DNA of 64,000 bases from Bacteriovoracaceae bacterium (lineage in GTDB: Bacteria > Bdellovibrionota > Bacteriovoracia > Bacteriovoracales > Bacteriovoracaceae): the NCBI GenBank assembly GCA_020630335.1, contig JAHDBN010000010.1:18290-82289 (forward strand), in the 5' to 3' direction. Position 1 is the first letter of the stretch. Each line of letters starts with the position of its first letter. The position numbers and the translations under genes were made by a program. Shown one piece after another: positions 43,671 to 54,200 of this stretch. The notes beneath the pieces were generated by a model. That model was not told where the DNA came from. It saw only the letters and a program-made list of their open reading frames with translations, and made no database searches.

Positions 43671-44911
43671 TATACACTAAGCCTTGAGTTAATTGTTTCC
43701 CATTCAAAACATTGGGGGCATCTCCAAAAAATCTCATCAGACTTATAGCCACAATTACTACAATAATGCTTGGTTGAAGAATGCTCTAATTGTTCAATCA
43801 AACTTGATGCAAGCTCAGTAGCTTCCTCTGTTTTATTCATTTCATGTAAAATTTTAAAAAACTCAATCTTAACCATCTCTGAGGTTTTTTTCTTATTTTT
43901 CATCCAAGACTTCACATAAGAATAGGTATCATCCAAGTTCCCTGTTTTTTTCATTAAACGAGCTTTAGATAAAAACACTGAAGGTTTTTCCTCCTGAGAA
44001 GTTGTATCTGCTTCTAAAAAAAACTTTCTTAAATACGCTAGTTTTTCAGTGTATTGCTTTTGTTCTTTTTCATTTTCACTTTTATAATTCTCAAGTTCTT
44101 GAAACATAGAGCTTAAAAACATCTCATGTTCATTAATCATTTCTAAAACTAAAGTTTTAGCGGCGTCTAGCTTTCCAGTAATAAGGTAAAGTTTTAATTG
44201 ATGAATTTTAGCAGAAACACTTGGAGCATATCTAAAGGCCTGTTCTATTCTTTCAAACGATTTGGAATACTCACCTTTTCTTAAATGCTGATCTGCTAAC
44301 TTCACATAAATATGTGAAATTGTATCCAGATTTTTTTCTGAAGATAGGCTAGATAATTGTCTTCTATACTTTAAAGCTTCTTCCCAATCTTCTAAATCTT
44401 CTAAGATTCGACACATTGATTTTAATACATCTACTTGTTCATCATTAATCTCAAGGACATCTTTATATGTCTGCATGGCTTTTTCTAAAAACCCACCTTT
44501 CTCAAAATCTTTCCCTAGCTCTTTTAATGCCTCTAGTCTTGTTGATTCTAAGATATTTTCTCTAGCTGCAATGGATCTATGAATACTAACTGCTTTATCA
44601 ATCTCTCCATTAGATCTAAAGAGTCTCCCTAAAGTAAGATAGGTATCTATTGTTTCTTTATTTAACTCCACAGCGTTTAAAAACTCTTTTATGGCAAGAT
44701 CTTTATTTCCTGAAATTAAATAATGAGTTGCATTTAAAAAAATCTGAGACTGCTTTTCATAAATAGAATTTTTATACTTTCTAGAAAGTCCAATAACTTT
44801 ATTTCTATCTACAAAGTAGTAATAAAAAAGAAAGATCGTTACAAGTGCAATAGCTATAGTTAGCAAATGCTCACTTAGAAAACTTAGTATTATGGCTTGA
44901 TTAAAAAACAT
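43670..44911 (-). CDS. lapB: lipopolysaccharide assembly protein B
   Basis: 413 residues. One N-terminal membrane helix (about 14-31), then repeated TPR pairs (DTYLTLGRLFRSNGEIDKAVSIHR and so on), then a rubredoxin-like C-terminal domain with C384, C387, C398 and C401 (CSNCGYKSDEIFWRCPQC). This is the LapB/YciM layout, which with FtsH controls LpxC and thus lipid-A supply. Located 20 kb from the Kdo operon. One-base overlaps with sppA and zupT show tight coupling. Confidence 0.93.
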   Translation of the reverse strand: MFFNQAIILSFLSEHLLTIAIALVTIFLFYYYFVDRNKVIGLSRKYKNSIYEKQSQIFLNATHYLISGNKDLAIKEFLNAVELNKETIDTYLTLGRLFRSNGEIDKAVSIHRSIAARENILESTRLEALKELGKDFEKGGFLEKAMQTYKDVLEINDEQVDVLKSMCRILEDLEDWEEALKYRRQLSSLSSEKNLDTISHIYVKLADQHLRKGEYSKSFERIEQAFRYAPSVSAKIHQLKLYLITGKLDAAKTLVLEMINEHEMFLSSMFQELENYKSENEKEQKQYTEKLAYLRKFFLEADTTSQEEKPSVFLSKARLMKKTGNLDDTYSYVKSWMKNKKKTSEMVKIEFFKILHEMNKTEEATELASSLIEQLEHSSTKHYCSNCGYKSDEIFWRCPQCFEWETINSRLSV

Positions 44912-45831
44912 TATTTATACAAAAACATGGGAGTTTGAGTTTTAGAGAAAAAGCTCTTAACTTCTTCTTCTAAGTTTCCAAATAGATCAAGCATTTGAAA
45001 CTTCTTTTTTTTCTTTATAAATTTTACTCCAAAGTCACTTTCTAATTCCAAGTCTTTATGAATTGATCGAGCTGCTCCCCATAAGCCTAGGACCTCATCT
45101 GCTAATCCTAAATCAACTGCTTCTTCCCCAGAGAAAATTTGCCCTTGAGCTAATTCTTCTATATCAACTTTTAAAACCTTCGCTCTTCTTCTAGTTATGT
45201 CATTTTTAAACTGCTGATGAACTTTAGTAATCATTTTATCCATGAACACGCGTTCTTCTTCATTCATAGCTCTAGCAGGGTTACCGATGTCTTTATATTT
45301 TCCGGCCTTGATTGTTTCAGGTTTAAGTTTTGCCCACTCATAAAGCTTAGACATATCCATAAACTGCATGATGACACCAATCGAGCCAGTAATTGTTCCT
45401 GCGTTTGTAAATATTTTCCTACAAGCAGCTCCTAGATAATATCCGCCACTAGCAGCAACACTAGAGAAACTCGCATAAATTGGTTTTTCTTTATCAATCC
45501 TAAGTATTTCTTCATAAATTTCTTGAGTTGGCCCTACAGCTCCACCTGGACTATCAATTCTTAAAAGAATTGCTTTAACTGAATCGTCTTCTTCTGCATT
45601 GTGAAGAAGTTTAATTGTTTTATCAGACTCCATAATCACGCCTTTAACTTCTACAACTCCAATCTCTTTATCTGCACTTCCCTCGCTAATTATTTGATCA
45701 GCATTGAAATTCACACTTCCTTTGCTAAGTCCTTTAACGGCAAAGACCCCAAATAAGAAAAAGCCAAACATAAAAATAAAAATGAGAGCAATAATAACGT
45801 ATATACCTTTAGAGCTTTTATTCTGACTCAC
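44911..45831 (-). CDS. sppA: signal peptide peptidase SppA (S49)
   Basis: 306 residues, GTG start, the short one-domain form. One N-terminal membrane helix (about 10-30). The catalytic Ser is S128 (SVAASGGYYLG) and the Lys is K180 (AGKYKDIGNP), as in the Bacillus enzyme. It degrades cleaved signal peptides in the membrane. The extracytoplasmic domain is about 275 residues. First gene of the four-gene operon; the stop shares one base with the lapB start. Confidence 0.93.
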   Translation of the reverse strand: MSQNKSSKGIYVIIALIFIFMFGFFLFGVFAVKGLSKGSVNFNADQIISEGSADKEIGVVEVKGVIMESDKTIKLLHNAEEDDSVKAILLRIDSPGGAVGPTQEIYEEILRIDKEKPIYASFSSVAASGGYYLGAACRKIFTNAGTITGSIGVIMQFMDMSKLYEWAKLKPETIKAGKYKDIGNPARAMNEEERVFMDKMITKVHQQFKNDITRRRAKVLKVDIEELAQGQIFSGEEAVDLGLADEVLGLWGAARSIHKDLELESDFGVKFIKKKKKFQMLDLFGNLEEEVKSFFSKTQTPMFLYK

Positions 45832-45906
45832 CGCGAAATCCTTGTTTAAGTTATCCTAAATATTAAAATATCGATTTCTTCTTGTCCAAGTGATAATTAA
45901 ATACTC

Positions 45907-47139
45907 ATGATAGAAATAAGTTTAAGAGGTGATAAATCTCTTAGTCATCGCTACCTTTTATTCAGCTCTCTTATAAACTCTAGTTGTAGAATTAAGAACT
46001 TATCTCTCGGACAAGATGTTTTGAGTACCAAGAAACTACTTGAGAAACTAGGGATGGAATTTACTGAGGTTGGCGGGGTCATTCAAACGAACAATGCTTA
46101 CGCTTATACTAGAGAACCTGTTATTCCATTAAATTGTGATAACTCAGGGACAACGATCAGACTCTTGCTTAGTATTCTCGCATCTAAAGAAATCTCGGCC
46201 ACACTGATTGGAGATGAGAGCTTATCCAAGCGTCCTATGGGAAGAGTTATCAATCCTCTGTCTTCTTTGGGTGCCAATATTTTTTCTAAAAATGATCTTA
46301 CTCCTCTAAGAGTTTTTCCTGCTAAGATTCAAAAAAAAGAACATACTCTTGAGTTAGAGATTGCAAGTGCTCAAGTAAAATCAGCTCTTTTATTTTTTGC
46401 TTACTTAAATCGATTACATTTAAAACTTAGAGGAAAAATTTTAAGTAGAGATCATACTGAGATTTTGTTTCAAGAATTAGGTGCTGATATTAAAATCCAT
46501 GATGAAGAGATAGAAATTTTTCCATCTAATGAGTTAAAGTCTTTTGATGTGCATGTACCTGGAGATATCTCTTCAGCTATGTTTCTTATTGTCCTTAGAC
46601 TACTTTCACCTGGAAAAACTTTAAAACTTAAAGACATATCTTTAAACCCCACTAGATCACATGCTCTTAACATTCTAAAACAAATGAATGCTAAAATTAG
46701 TATTGAAAACAAGTCTTTGCAGTTAGGTGAAAGTGTTGGTGATATTCTCATTGATTACTCACCTGATTTAAAAAATGTTACTATGATCAAGGCTGAAGAA
46801 GTTCCTTTTATAGTTGATGAGTTACCGATTCTATCCTTAGCTTTCTCTGCGGCTTCAGGAGAAATCAAGATTGAAGAAGTAGGAGAATTAAAAGTAAAAG
46901 AGAGTAATAGATTAGATGCGATTCTCTCTTTATTTAATAGCTCGCTGGAAGGTAACAATTTAATCATTCAAGGAGGGCAAAAAACATACTCAACTTTAAA
47001 AAGTCATGATCATAGAATTTTAATGACTTCTAAAGTTATAGAAAAGATCAAAGGCAACGTTTCTTTTACGCTAGAAGAGCAAAACATTATGGCGGTTAGT
47101 TATCCAGAGTTTCAAGATCATTTAAAGCTATTTGAGTAA
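45907..47139 (+). CDS. aroA: 5-enolpyruvylshikimate-3-phosphate synthase
   Basis: 410 residues. Joins shikimate-3-phosphate and phosphoenolpyruvate. Active-site blocks: GDKSLSHR (K10, S11, R15), DNSGTTIRLLLSILAS near residue 80, LSKRPMGRV, SAQVKSALLF, and KVKESNRLDAI. The strictly Gly-Ala position is DNSGTT here, where a class-I enzyme would show GNAGTA, so it is closer to class-II, glyphosate-tolerant forms. It is alone, 11 kb from the other aro genes; the gap to sppA is 75 bases. Confidence 0.95.
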   Translation: MIEISLRGDKSLSHRYLLFSSLINSSCRIKNLSLGQDVLSTKKLLEKLGMEFTEVGGVIQTNNAYAYTREPVIPLNCDNSGTTIRLLLSILASKEISATLIGDESLSKRPMGRVINPLSSLGANIFSKNDLTPLRVFPAKIQKKEHTLELEIASAQVKSALLFFAYLNRLHLKLRGKILSRDHTEILFQELGADIKIHDEEIEIFPSNELKSFDVHVPGDISSAMFLIVLRLLSPGKTLKLKDISLNPTRSHALNILKQMNAKISIENKSLQLGESVGDILIDYSPDLKNVTMIKAEEVPFIVDELPILSLAFSAASGEIKIEEVGELKVKESNRLDAILSLFNSSLEGNNLIIQGGQKTYSTLKSHDHRILMTSKVIEKIKGNVSFTLEEQNIMAVSYPEFQDHLKLFE

Positions 47140-47193
47140 ATTATTTTCTACGATATAAGTATTCGAAGAGAATGCTGATTTTGTGACAAAAAA

Positions 47194-47215
47194 AGGGCCA
47201 TCAAAAGATGGCCCT
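47194..47215 (-). terminator. terminator of the 47-kb lipoprotein gene
   Basis: AGGGCCATC (47194-47202) pairs with GATGGCCCT (47207-47215) around AAAA. On the minus strand it is followed by TTTTTTTGT. It lies 28 bases past the stop of the minus-strand gene and also 55 bases past aroA, which may share it. Confidence 0.9.
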
Positions 47216-47242
47216 AACAAAAGAGTATGAAAAATATAACTA

Positions 47243-48118
47243 CTAAAGAGTTATTCCAAAAACTTCTGGTAGTAATTTTTGCTCAAGATTCGAAACTGTC
47301 GTTCCAACTGTTGCTGCTGCCTTCTCTACAATCTCAGCTTTAGATTTATTTTGAAGATCATCTAAAGTCACACCTGTTAACTTTGAAAGATCTGTTGAAA
47401 GAGCAATTTCATCTTCAATTGAAAGCTCACCCTTATCTAGCATGTTTTCAACTTTTTTACCTAATGTTAAAAGACTCATAGCTGTTGGCATATTAACTTT
47501 GAATTCATAAGAAACTGCTGAAGCCATTTTGAAAAACTTTGCTTCTGCTTTCTCAGCAGCCATTAAATTTACATCTGTAGTTTCATCTTCATCTTCATAT
47601 TCATAACCAGAGTTTACTCCCCAGTAACTATCTGTTGAAGCATCATAATCAACAACTTCATAATCATCTCCAAAATAATCACCATACCAATCACCATTTT
47701 CAATATCTTCAGCTTCTATGTATCTGAATTCCGAAGCAAGTGAATCAGTATTACTCATATAATCGTAATACTCAATAGCTCTGATATATTGAAGGCTAAC
47801 TGCTTTATATTCTCCATAAAAATCGTCCCAGATAACAAACCATTCATCTTGTCCTGGTTCATAAGTTCTATATGTTTCATCTTCATAAAGAACAACAAAA
47901 CTATCTAATGTATCATCAACATAATTCAAAGAATCAACAAAGCTATCAGCTGAAGCATTTGAAGAAACAAGCCACTTTTTTGTAGGAGGATCTACAACAA
48001 CAACTCCTCCAGATGAACCGCCCGATGAACCGCCAGATGAAGAACCACCACTAGAACATGAAGTCATGCTCACCATGGTCATTAGACTTAAAATCATTGT
48101 AACTAAAATATTTTTCAT
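47243..48118 (-). CDS. acidic lipoprotein of unknown function
   Basis: 291 residues. Lipobox MTSC with C21, followed by a Gly/Ser linker (SSGGSSSGGSSGGSSGG) typical of surface-exposed lipoproteins. Residues about 50-190 are very rich in Asp, Glu and Tyr (DDFYGEYKAVSLQYI, DWYGDYFGDDYEVVDY, GYEYEDEDETT), perhaps calcium-binding. Residues about 195-291 are helical (KKVENMLDKGELSIEDEIALS). Strong ribosome site, own terminator: monocistronic. No family is recognised. Confidence 0.7.
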   Translation of the reverse strand: MKNILVTMILSLMTMVSMTSCSSGGSSSGGSSGGSSGGVVVVDPPTKKWLVSSNASADSFVDSLNYVDDTLDSFVVLYEDETYRTYEPGQDEWFVIWDDFYGEYKAVSLQYIRAIEYYDYMSNTDSLASEFRYIEAEDIENGDWYGDYFGDDYEVVDYDASTDSYWGVNSGYEYEDEDETTDVNLMAAEKAEAKFFKMASAVSYEFKVNMPTAMSLLTLGKKVENMLDKGELSIEDEIALSTDLSKLTGVTLDDLQNKSKAEIVEKAAATVGTTVSNLEQKLLPEVFGITL

Positions 48119-48285
48119 TTTTTCTCCTTACACACACCTATAGGTTTCCCTTTGTAGGTAATTAGTTAAACTCGCTAAAGTTTTTCCTAAACTTTGTAGC
48201 TCTTAATTCTAATCTCCTATGTTTAAATCAATTGGTAAACCAGTGATTTAACATGTAAGAACTTTGAGGAAAAAAGGAAACCAGA

Positions 48286-48311
48286 GGCCATTTTTTGGTG
48301 TCAAAATGGCC
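48286..48311 (-). terminator. terminator-like hairpin after the S8 operon
   Basis: GGCCATTTT (48286-48294) pairs perfectly with AAAATGGCC (48303-48311) around 8 bases, 5 bases past the subtilase stop. On the minus strand it is followed by TCTGGTTTCCTTTTTT, so the T-tract is displaced and termination may be partial. Confidence 0.5.
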
Positions 48312-48316
48312 TTAAA

Positions 48317-51226
48317 TTAGATGTTTAAAGGGTATTTCACTAGATAAGTCTTATCGTTAATCACGCAATTTAAAAAATATGAATGCGCTGAATCACCTTT
48401 AAACTTACCGGGAAGAACATAGGCACAATTTTCAGGCAAGGTAATCGATGAGATGATTGGTCTGTAAAGCTTATCTTCTTTAGAGGTCACAAGATATAAA
48501 TGATCACCATAAAGAAGAGTGGAGTTTACAAATATAGCATCTTTAATATTACTCTTTGTTTGAACCTTAATAGGCTCTAACCCCTCACTAAATCCAACAC
48601 CTGGAAAAGAGCTTTCTCTATTAACAGCAACCTTACTATAAGTTTTTCCATTGAAGAAATTAATCCAATATCTTGATTCAAAATAATAAGTTAGTTTTTC
48701 AGATTCAAAGTTTGCATGCAAAAATCCAAAGAAAGGAGCAACTCCAAAAAACGGATCACTCCAACCTGTAGATTTCACATCATACTCTACTATCGATTGA
48801 GTCTCAGAATTCACTAAGGCCACTTTTGCCTCAGATTTATTTTGAAGTTGAAAGAAAAAATTTGTACCTAAGTCATCTTTCATTCCAAAATTTTTAAATG
48901 TCGCTAAATCAAGTAAAGAGTTAGAGATCAAACTCATCTCACTTAACTTAAAAGTCTCAGAAAAACGAATCTGGAAATATTTTAAAGCAAGCCCTTCTCC
49001 GTAACTCATTAATAAGTTAATTTCTCCTACTTTATTATTTTCAAGAATAGAGTGTACATTTAAGTAATCACTAGAAGGAATAGAAAACTTTTCAACTAAT
49101 TGCTCTTCAATATCAAAACTATTAAAAATTCTCGCTTGGATTTTCATGTCTTTTCCTGGAATAAGCATGAAATATCTCATCCTAGGTTTAAGATCATGGA
49201 TATCTAAAAGATCATCGGTTGAATCAATTGAAGGCCTTGCTCCTCTTTTCTTTACAACAGGAATTAACACTTCTCCTAAAACAGCATGAGTATGCTTGAT
49301 CCAATGAAAGGCAGGCCTTCGTCTTCTTAGTTCTAAAAGATCAGCCTCTCCTCCAAACTCATCTTGTCCTAATCCAAAGACTGATGTCTTTTTATCAAAG
49401 ATCCATTTTGATTGCCCAATAGGATATAAGTTTTTAAATTCATGAGTATAAAAGTTTAAAATAGTTTGACCCGAATTTTTAGTAACAATGAGATAATCTA
49501 AAATACCATCTAGGTTATAATCTCCCTTAATAATACTCCTAACTCTTTGTTTTTTATCAAACTTTAAAGTTTTTACTTCTAAATTCTCACCAACACGTCT
49601 TAAGACATTTACTACTGTATGCAACTTATTTTTTCTTGAAAAATAAAAGAATTCAGACTCGTCTAACTCACCTCTCATGGAAACAACATAGTTTAGAAAC
49701 GAAGTTTTTCTTCCTTTTAAAAACACTAGATCATTTTTATTTTTCTCTGGGATTAAGAAATGTTCTAAACTAGAAATATCCACCTTTTTAGATAAGACTA
49801 AATTTACTTGAAAATTTTTACTAAAATTTTTACTTTTCAATTTAAATTGCCATGGAATAATCATATCTTGATCAAGGCTTGAAATTTTCCCTTGAATGTT
49901 AAGAGTCACTGTATCATTAAGGAAATGCTCTTCTAAATCTATACTTTTAAATACAATTCCTGGATGACTTAAATGTTCTAAAACTACTTTGGAAGAACTT
50001 CCTGCAAGTTTCTTAACCTCTAAATCAAAAGAAAAGCTCTGAGCATCAGTAATCTCGATTTTTTTTATATTTTTTAGCTGCGGATCTAAAACTTCTTTTT
50101 GCTCTAGGCTTAATGCTTTTTTTAACTTGATTAATCCAAACTTAGAAAACTTTTTCTCATCTCTCAAACTAACACTTGTCGAATAAGCTCTGGCCTTTAA
50201 TTCATTTAAAGACTCTTTGGGGAAACTTTTTTTCAACACTCCCATTAAAGCAGTGACAAAAGGAGCTGCTTGCGATGATCCCTTCATCACCTCATAGCCA
50301 TTAACTCTTAATTTTTTTGATTCAAGATCTAAGGGAAAAGTACTTAGAATAGACTCACCAGGGGCTAAAATATCTACCTTATGCCCAAAGTTACTAAATT
50401 CAGTAATAACACCTTCATTATTAATAGCGCCAACGCAAATCACATTTGAAAAACTACAGGGATAGACAGGAATATCTTTATTATTATTTCCAGCTGCTAC
50501 TACCACTGGAATATTTGCCTTCTCAGCTCTAGCTAGAGCTTTCATAAATTTATCTGTAAGCACCAAATACGGAAAACCAACACTCATATTAATAGCATCA
50601 ACTTCATGATCAACAGCGAAGTTAATCGCTTCAGTAAAATAATCTGTTACATTTTTTTTATTATATCTAAATGCTTTCACATCTTTACTAAGAACCTTTA
50701 GAGGCATAATTATTGAGTTAGGCAATACTCCAAGAACTCCTTCATCATTATTAGCAGCGGCCATAATTCCAGAAACATGAGTTCCATGACCAGTATCATC
50801 TTTAACACTTACGCTATTTAGAATTTGTTGCTTACAATAGGACAAATTTTTCTTACAAGTTTTAGCTGAAAGCATTTTCTTTACTATTTCTGAAACTTTT
50901 GAAACTAAAAAGTTTTTCCCATAACAAACTTCCTTAATTTCTTTAATCTCACAAGATGGATCTTTCCAAATTCTATTTTTGAATTCAGGGTGAGTAAAAT
51001 CAATTCCTGAATCAATTACTGCAATTAAAGGAGCGGATTTAGAAGCTTCTAAGTCCCAAGCAATATCAACTCCAGCCACACCTTTAATCTTCTCCTGGTT
51101 TAACTCACCGATTCTTTTAACTATTTTTTGAGAATTATTCTGTAAGCCCCATTGTTCTTTAAAAAAAGTATTACTTTCTTGAGTCCAAGCATGAAAAGAT
51201 AAAATGAGAAATAAAAAATACTTCAT
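48317..51226 (-). CDS. large secreted subtilase (S8) with C-terminal beta domain
   Basis: 969 residues. Signal peptide (MKYFLFLILSFHAWT) with a predicted cut before Q16. Catalytic domain about 30-350: D72 (IAVIDSGIDFTHP), H147 (DTGHGTHVSGI), S318 (VMKGSSQAAPFV). The usual GTSMAxP is replaced by GSSQAAP, keeping the serine. The remaining 600 residues are beta-rich; GDYNLDGILDYLIV near residue 590 looks like a degenerate FG-GAP/VCBS calcium-binding repeat. The start overlaps the stop of the 1020-residue partner as ATGA. Confidence 0.85.
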   Translation of the reverse strand: MKYFLFLILSFHAWTQESNTFFKEQWGLQNNSQKIVKRIGELNQEKIKGVAGVDIAWDLEASKSAPLIAVIDSGIDFTHPEFKNRIWKDPSCEIKEIKEVCYGKNFLVSKVSEIVKKMLSAKTCKKNLSYCKQQILNSVSVKDDTGHGTHVSGIMAAANNDEGVLGVLPNSIIMPLKVLSKDVKAFRYNKKNVTDYFTEAINFAVDHEVDAINMSVGFPYLVLTDKFMKALARAEKANIPVVVAAGNNNKDIPVYPCSFSNVICVGAINNEGVITEFSNFGHKVDILAPGESILSTFPLDLESKKLRVNGYEVMKGSSQAAPFVTALMGVLKKSFPKESLNELKARAYSTSVSLRDEKKFSKFGLIKLKKALSLEQKEVLDPQLKNIKKIEITDAQSFSFDLEVKKLAGSSSKVVLEHLSHPGIVFKSIDLEEHFLNDTVTLNIQGKISSLDQDMIIPWQFKLKSKNFSKNFQVNLVLSKKVDISSLEHFLIPEKNKNDLVFLKGRKTSFLNYVVSMRGELDESEFFYFSRKNKLHTVVNVLRRVGENLEVKTLKFDKKQRVRSIIKGDYNLDGILDYLIVTKNSGQTILNFYTHEFKNLYPIGQSKWIFDKKTSVFGLGQDEFGGEADLLELRRRRPAFHWIKHTHAVLGEVLIPVVKKRGARPSIDSTDDLLDIHDLKPRMRYFMLIPGKDMKIQARIFNSFDIEEQLVEKFSIPSSDYLNVHSILENNKVGEINLLMSYGEGLALKYFQIRFSETFKLSEMSLISNSLLDLATFKNFGMKDDLGTNFFFQLQNKSEAKVALVNSETQSIVEYDVKSTGWSDPFFGVAPFFGFLHANFESEKLTYYFESRYWINFFNGKTYSKVAVNRESSFPGVGFSEGLEPIKVQTKSNIKDAIFVNSTLLYGDHLYLVTSKEDKLYRPIISSITLPENCAYVLPGKFKGDSAHSYFLNCVINDKTYLVKYPLNI

Positions 51227-54200
51227 GGCCTAACCCTTAACCAATGCCCTTGGAGTTCTCCTGGATTTAGTCCAATCCTTCTTTGAATAGTATTTAAAAT
51301 ACCATAAGGGTATTTATTATGTTTTTTCCCTAAAGTATTAGAATAAACAGAATCATTTAATACTTCAGACTTAGATCTAAATCCATTAATAGATCCTTCC
51401 AAGTAAAATAGATCTTTAGGGATAAATTTCGTTAATACTTCAGCACCTAAATCTTTGGATAATAATTTAAAAAATTTGGGCCAACATTTTTTTGATTCAG
51501 ACAAATTAGTCTTGTTTTCATCACAAATTCTTTTCTGCTTGATAAGGCCTTTTAAATAACCACAAGTAGGGATTTTCTCTCCAGAACTAAGCACATTCAT
51601 TTTCATCCTATCAGCACATTTCTTTAACTTCTCTTTTTCTTTTGAATATGCCATTTTGATAAAAACATCATTAGAAAGTGCTTTTAATTTATCAATCCCC
51701 TCATCATAAATATACATGTTCGCACTCAAGGCATACATATTTAGCTTTTTTATATCTGTAACGAGAACATCTTTGAAAAGATTAAAGTCAAAGTCTTTAT
51801 TAATTTTTTTTATAACTTTCTTTAACTTCTTTTTATTTTTACTCCATCCTTTATAACTTACTCCAAAAGAAAGAAATTCTTTTTTTATTTTATTATTCTT
51901 TACTTGAGCTTCATAAATAATATCTTGAGTTTTTGCTTTCCCAAAAATCGTATCATTTGGATCTTGCCATATATTATTGGCCCACGCTAAATTATCAGAA
52001 ACCTCAGATAGACCAAAATTAACAACCTCTTTGACAAAGGATTCATAGTTAAATCCTTTATTATGAACATAATGATGAGAAAAATATTCTCCAGTAAGAC
52101 CACTTGGTGTTTTTATACGATAGTCTGTTGCAGCATTCGTTTTTCTTGACTTCCAAAATAAAAAACTAAAACGTTTATAAATATCACTAAAATTACTACT
52201 TACTTTAATCGCAGGAGAAGCTTCTTCTAGAAGTTCAGTCGATCCAGTCTTCAAAAATGAATGAAGGGCCAAGAAATTTTTATAAAAGTTTGGATTTTTT
52301 CTAGTATCAGCTTCAATATTTAGCTCATGCGATTTAATAGAATAATCTCCCTTAAACCTCTCTTTTTGAAATCTAATAATTGGTACTAAGTATTTGAGCT
52401 CTACAGTAATAGTATGTCCAAAGCCATTACCTAAGTCTTCAAAAACCTGAATCGTTTTTGAATCTTTTCTAAAGATTTGAGTTCTTTTAATCCCTACATC
52501 TTTAGCACCTAGTCCAAGTTTGATTGATGCACCAGTATTAGCTAGAGGTATAACTGTAGAAGCATTCACTCCTGGAGTTAATTTTTCGGTAATTAGGAGA
52601 CTCTCTGAATCCCCTAAATATTTAGAGATTTTAAGAAAAGTTTTTTGGATAAACTCTTCTTGTTCTTCTTCTGGCATATCATCTTTTTTCTGTAATAGCT
52701 CAATAGCTTTTGTTAAATCTTTTTTAAGCCAAGGGACGATAATGTTTTTATAATTTTCTTTAAATACTGCCTTTAAAGATTTCAAAGGTTTTAAGTGAGT
52801 ATATGTTTTCACATAAGTAACATTTAGATTGAGCGCTGTTCCAGAGAAGCTCGGAATATTTTCAAAACCAAGAATAAAACCCGGCTTAACAGCGAAACCA
52901 AACGTATCAGCTAATTGGACCATATTGTTCGTTCCAAGATAATTTCCAACAACTACGTCTCTAGATAAAATTAAAGAACCATCAAGCAGTGGAGATTTCC
53001 AAGTCGATACTGGAAATTGAAGAAACTCCCCAGTCTTTACATAATGATCAAGCCCTTCTTTAAATTGTTTTTCCGCCAGCCGAATTCTTGCATCATTAGG
53101 ATTAAAAACTCTTAGTTGTTTATTAAAAAGTCCAACAATATTACTTAAACTAAAAGATTGAGCTAATGATAATAAATACCTACCAGTTTCTGCAAAAGGT
53201 CCTTTTTCAATATTACCAGAGAAATCTGTTGCAAAGCCATCTTCTCTCCAATTCTTTTTCTTCAACTTTCCCTTAATAAGATCAGGTGGGAAATGCGGAT
53301 TTTCATTAAATTTATATTTTTCTTTAGAAGGATTTAATTTTAAAAGATCTAATAAATGATAGGTTCTTGAAAGTAATTTATTATAAAGCATGACCTGAAC
53401 TGATTTAGGAAGTGCTGTTTCAGACACAATCTCCATGAAATCTTTTCTACTTAACTTTTGAATTCTTTTGGCAATCCATTTAATGTCATACAAATCTGTA
53501 GTGGAAAAATTATGAGAATCAAGAAAATGCATAAGCTCTAATTTCTGACTCACTACTCTACCCGCATGCCAATGAAATTTATTCGCACTCTCTCGATACT
53601 CTAGTAAGGCATAAAGAAAAACAACGCTTCTAAGAGTTCTACTCGACAAAGTTTTCGTTGGTACACCCATTGCAAGATTATAAAGATTTTTATGACTAAG
53701 ATCGATCGCTGCTAGATCTCTTAGAACTAATTGAGTAATCGAAGTATCTTCGTTATCAAATTCATTAACAATCCATCTTCTTGACCCTCCACCAGTATCA
53801 GCAGAGATTCTTAGCATAAAGTCTTGAACTTGTTTATTATTATCAAAATTTAAAGTAATTGTTTTAATTGGTTGAATTGCAGGAACAATATAACCAATTT
53901 TTCTTAATAAGTTTCTTCTAAGAATTGATGTATGAAGATATTTATCCAGATAAAATGTCTTTACTTCACCATTGTTATTAATCGCATTAAACCTTGCTAT
54001 ATTATTAGATTTTAAGTGAGAAGAAAAAGTAAACACATCTCCATTTTTTACGTCTAAATTATCATTAAATTTTTCTAAAGAATTAAACTCATTTTTCCAA
54101 ATACTATTCTCTTCAGGATCGAGGGTATCTAAGGAAACTTTATCTTTTAAATTTTTTGCCTCTGAACTGTTTACTCTCGCATCTTCAAAAACTAAATCAT

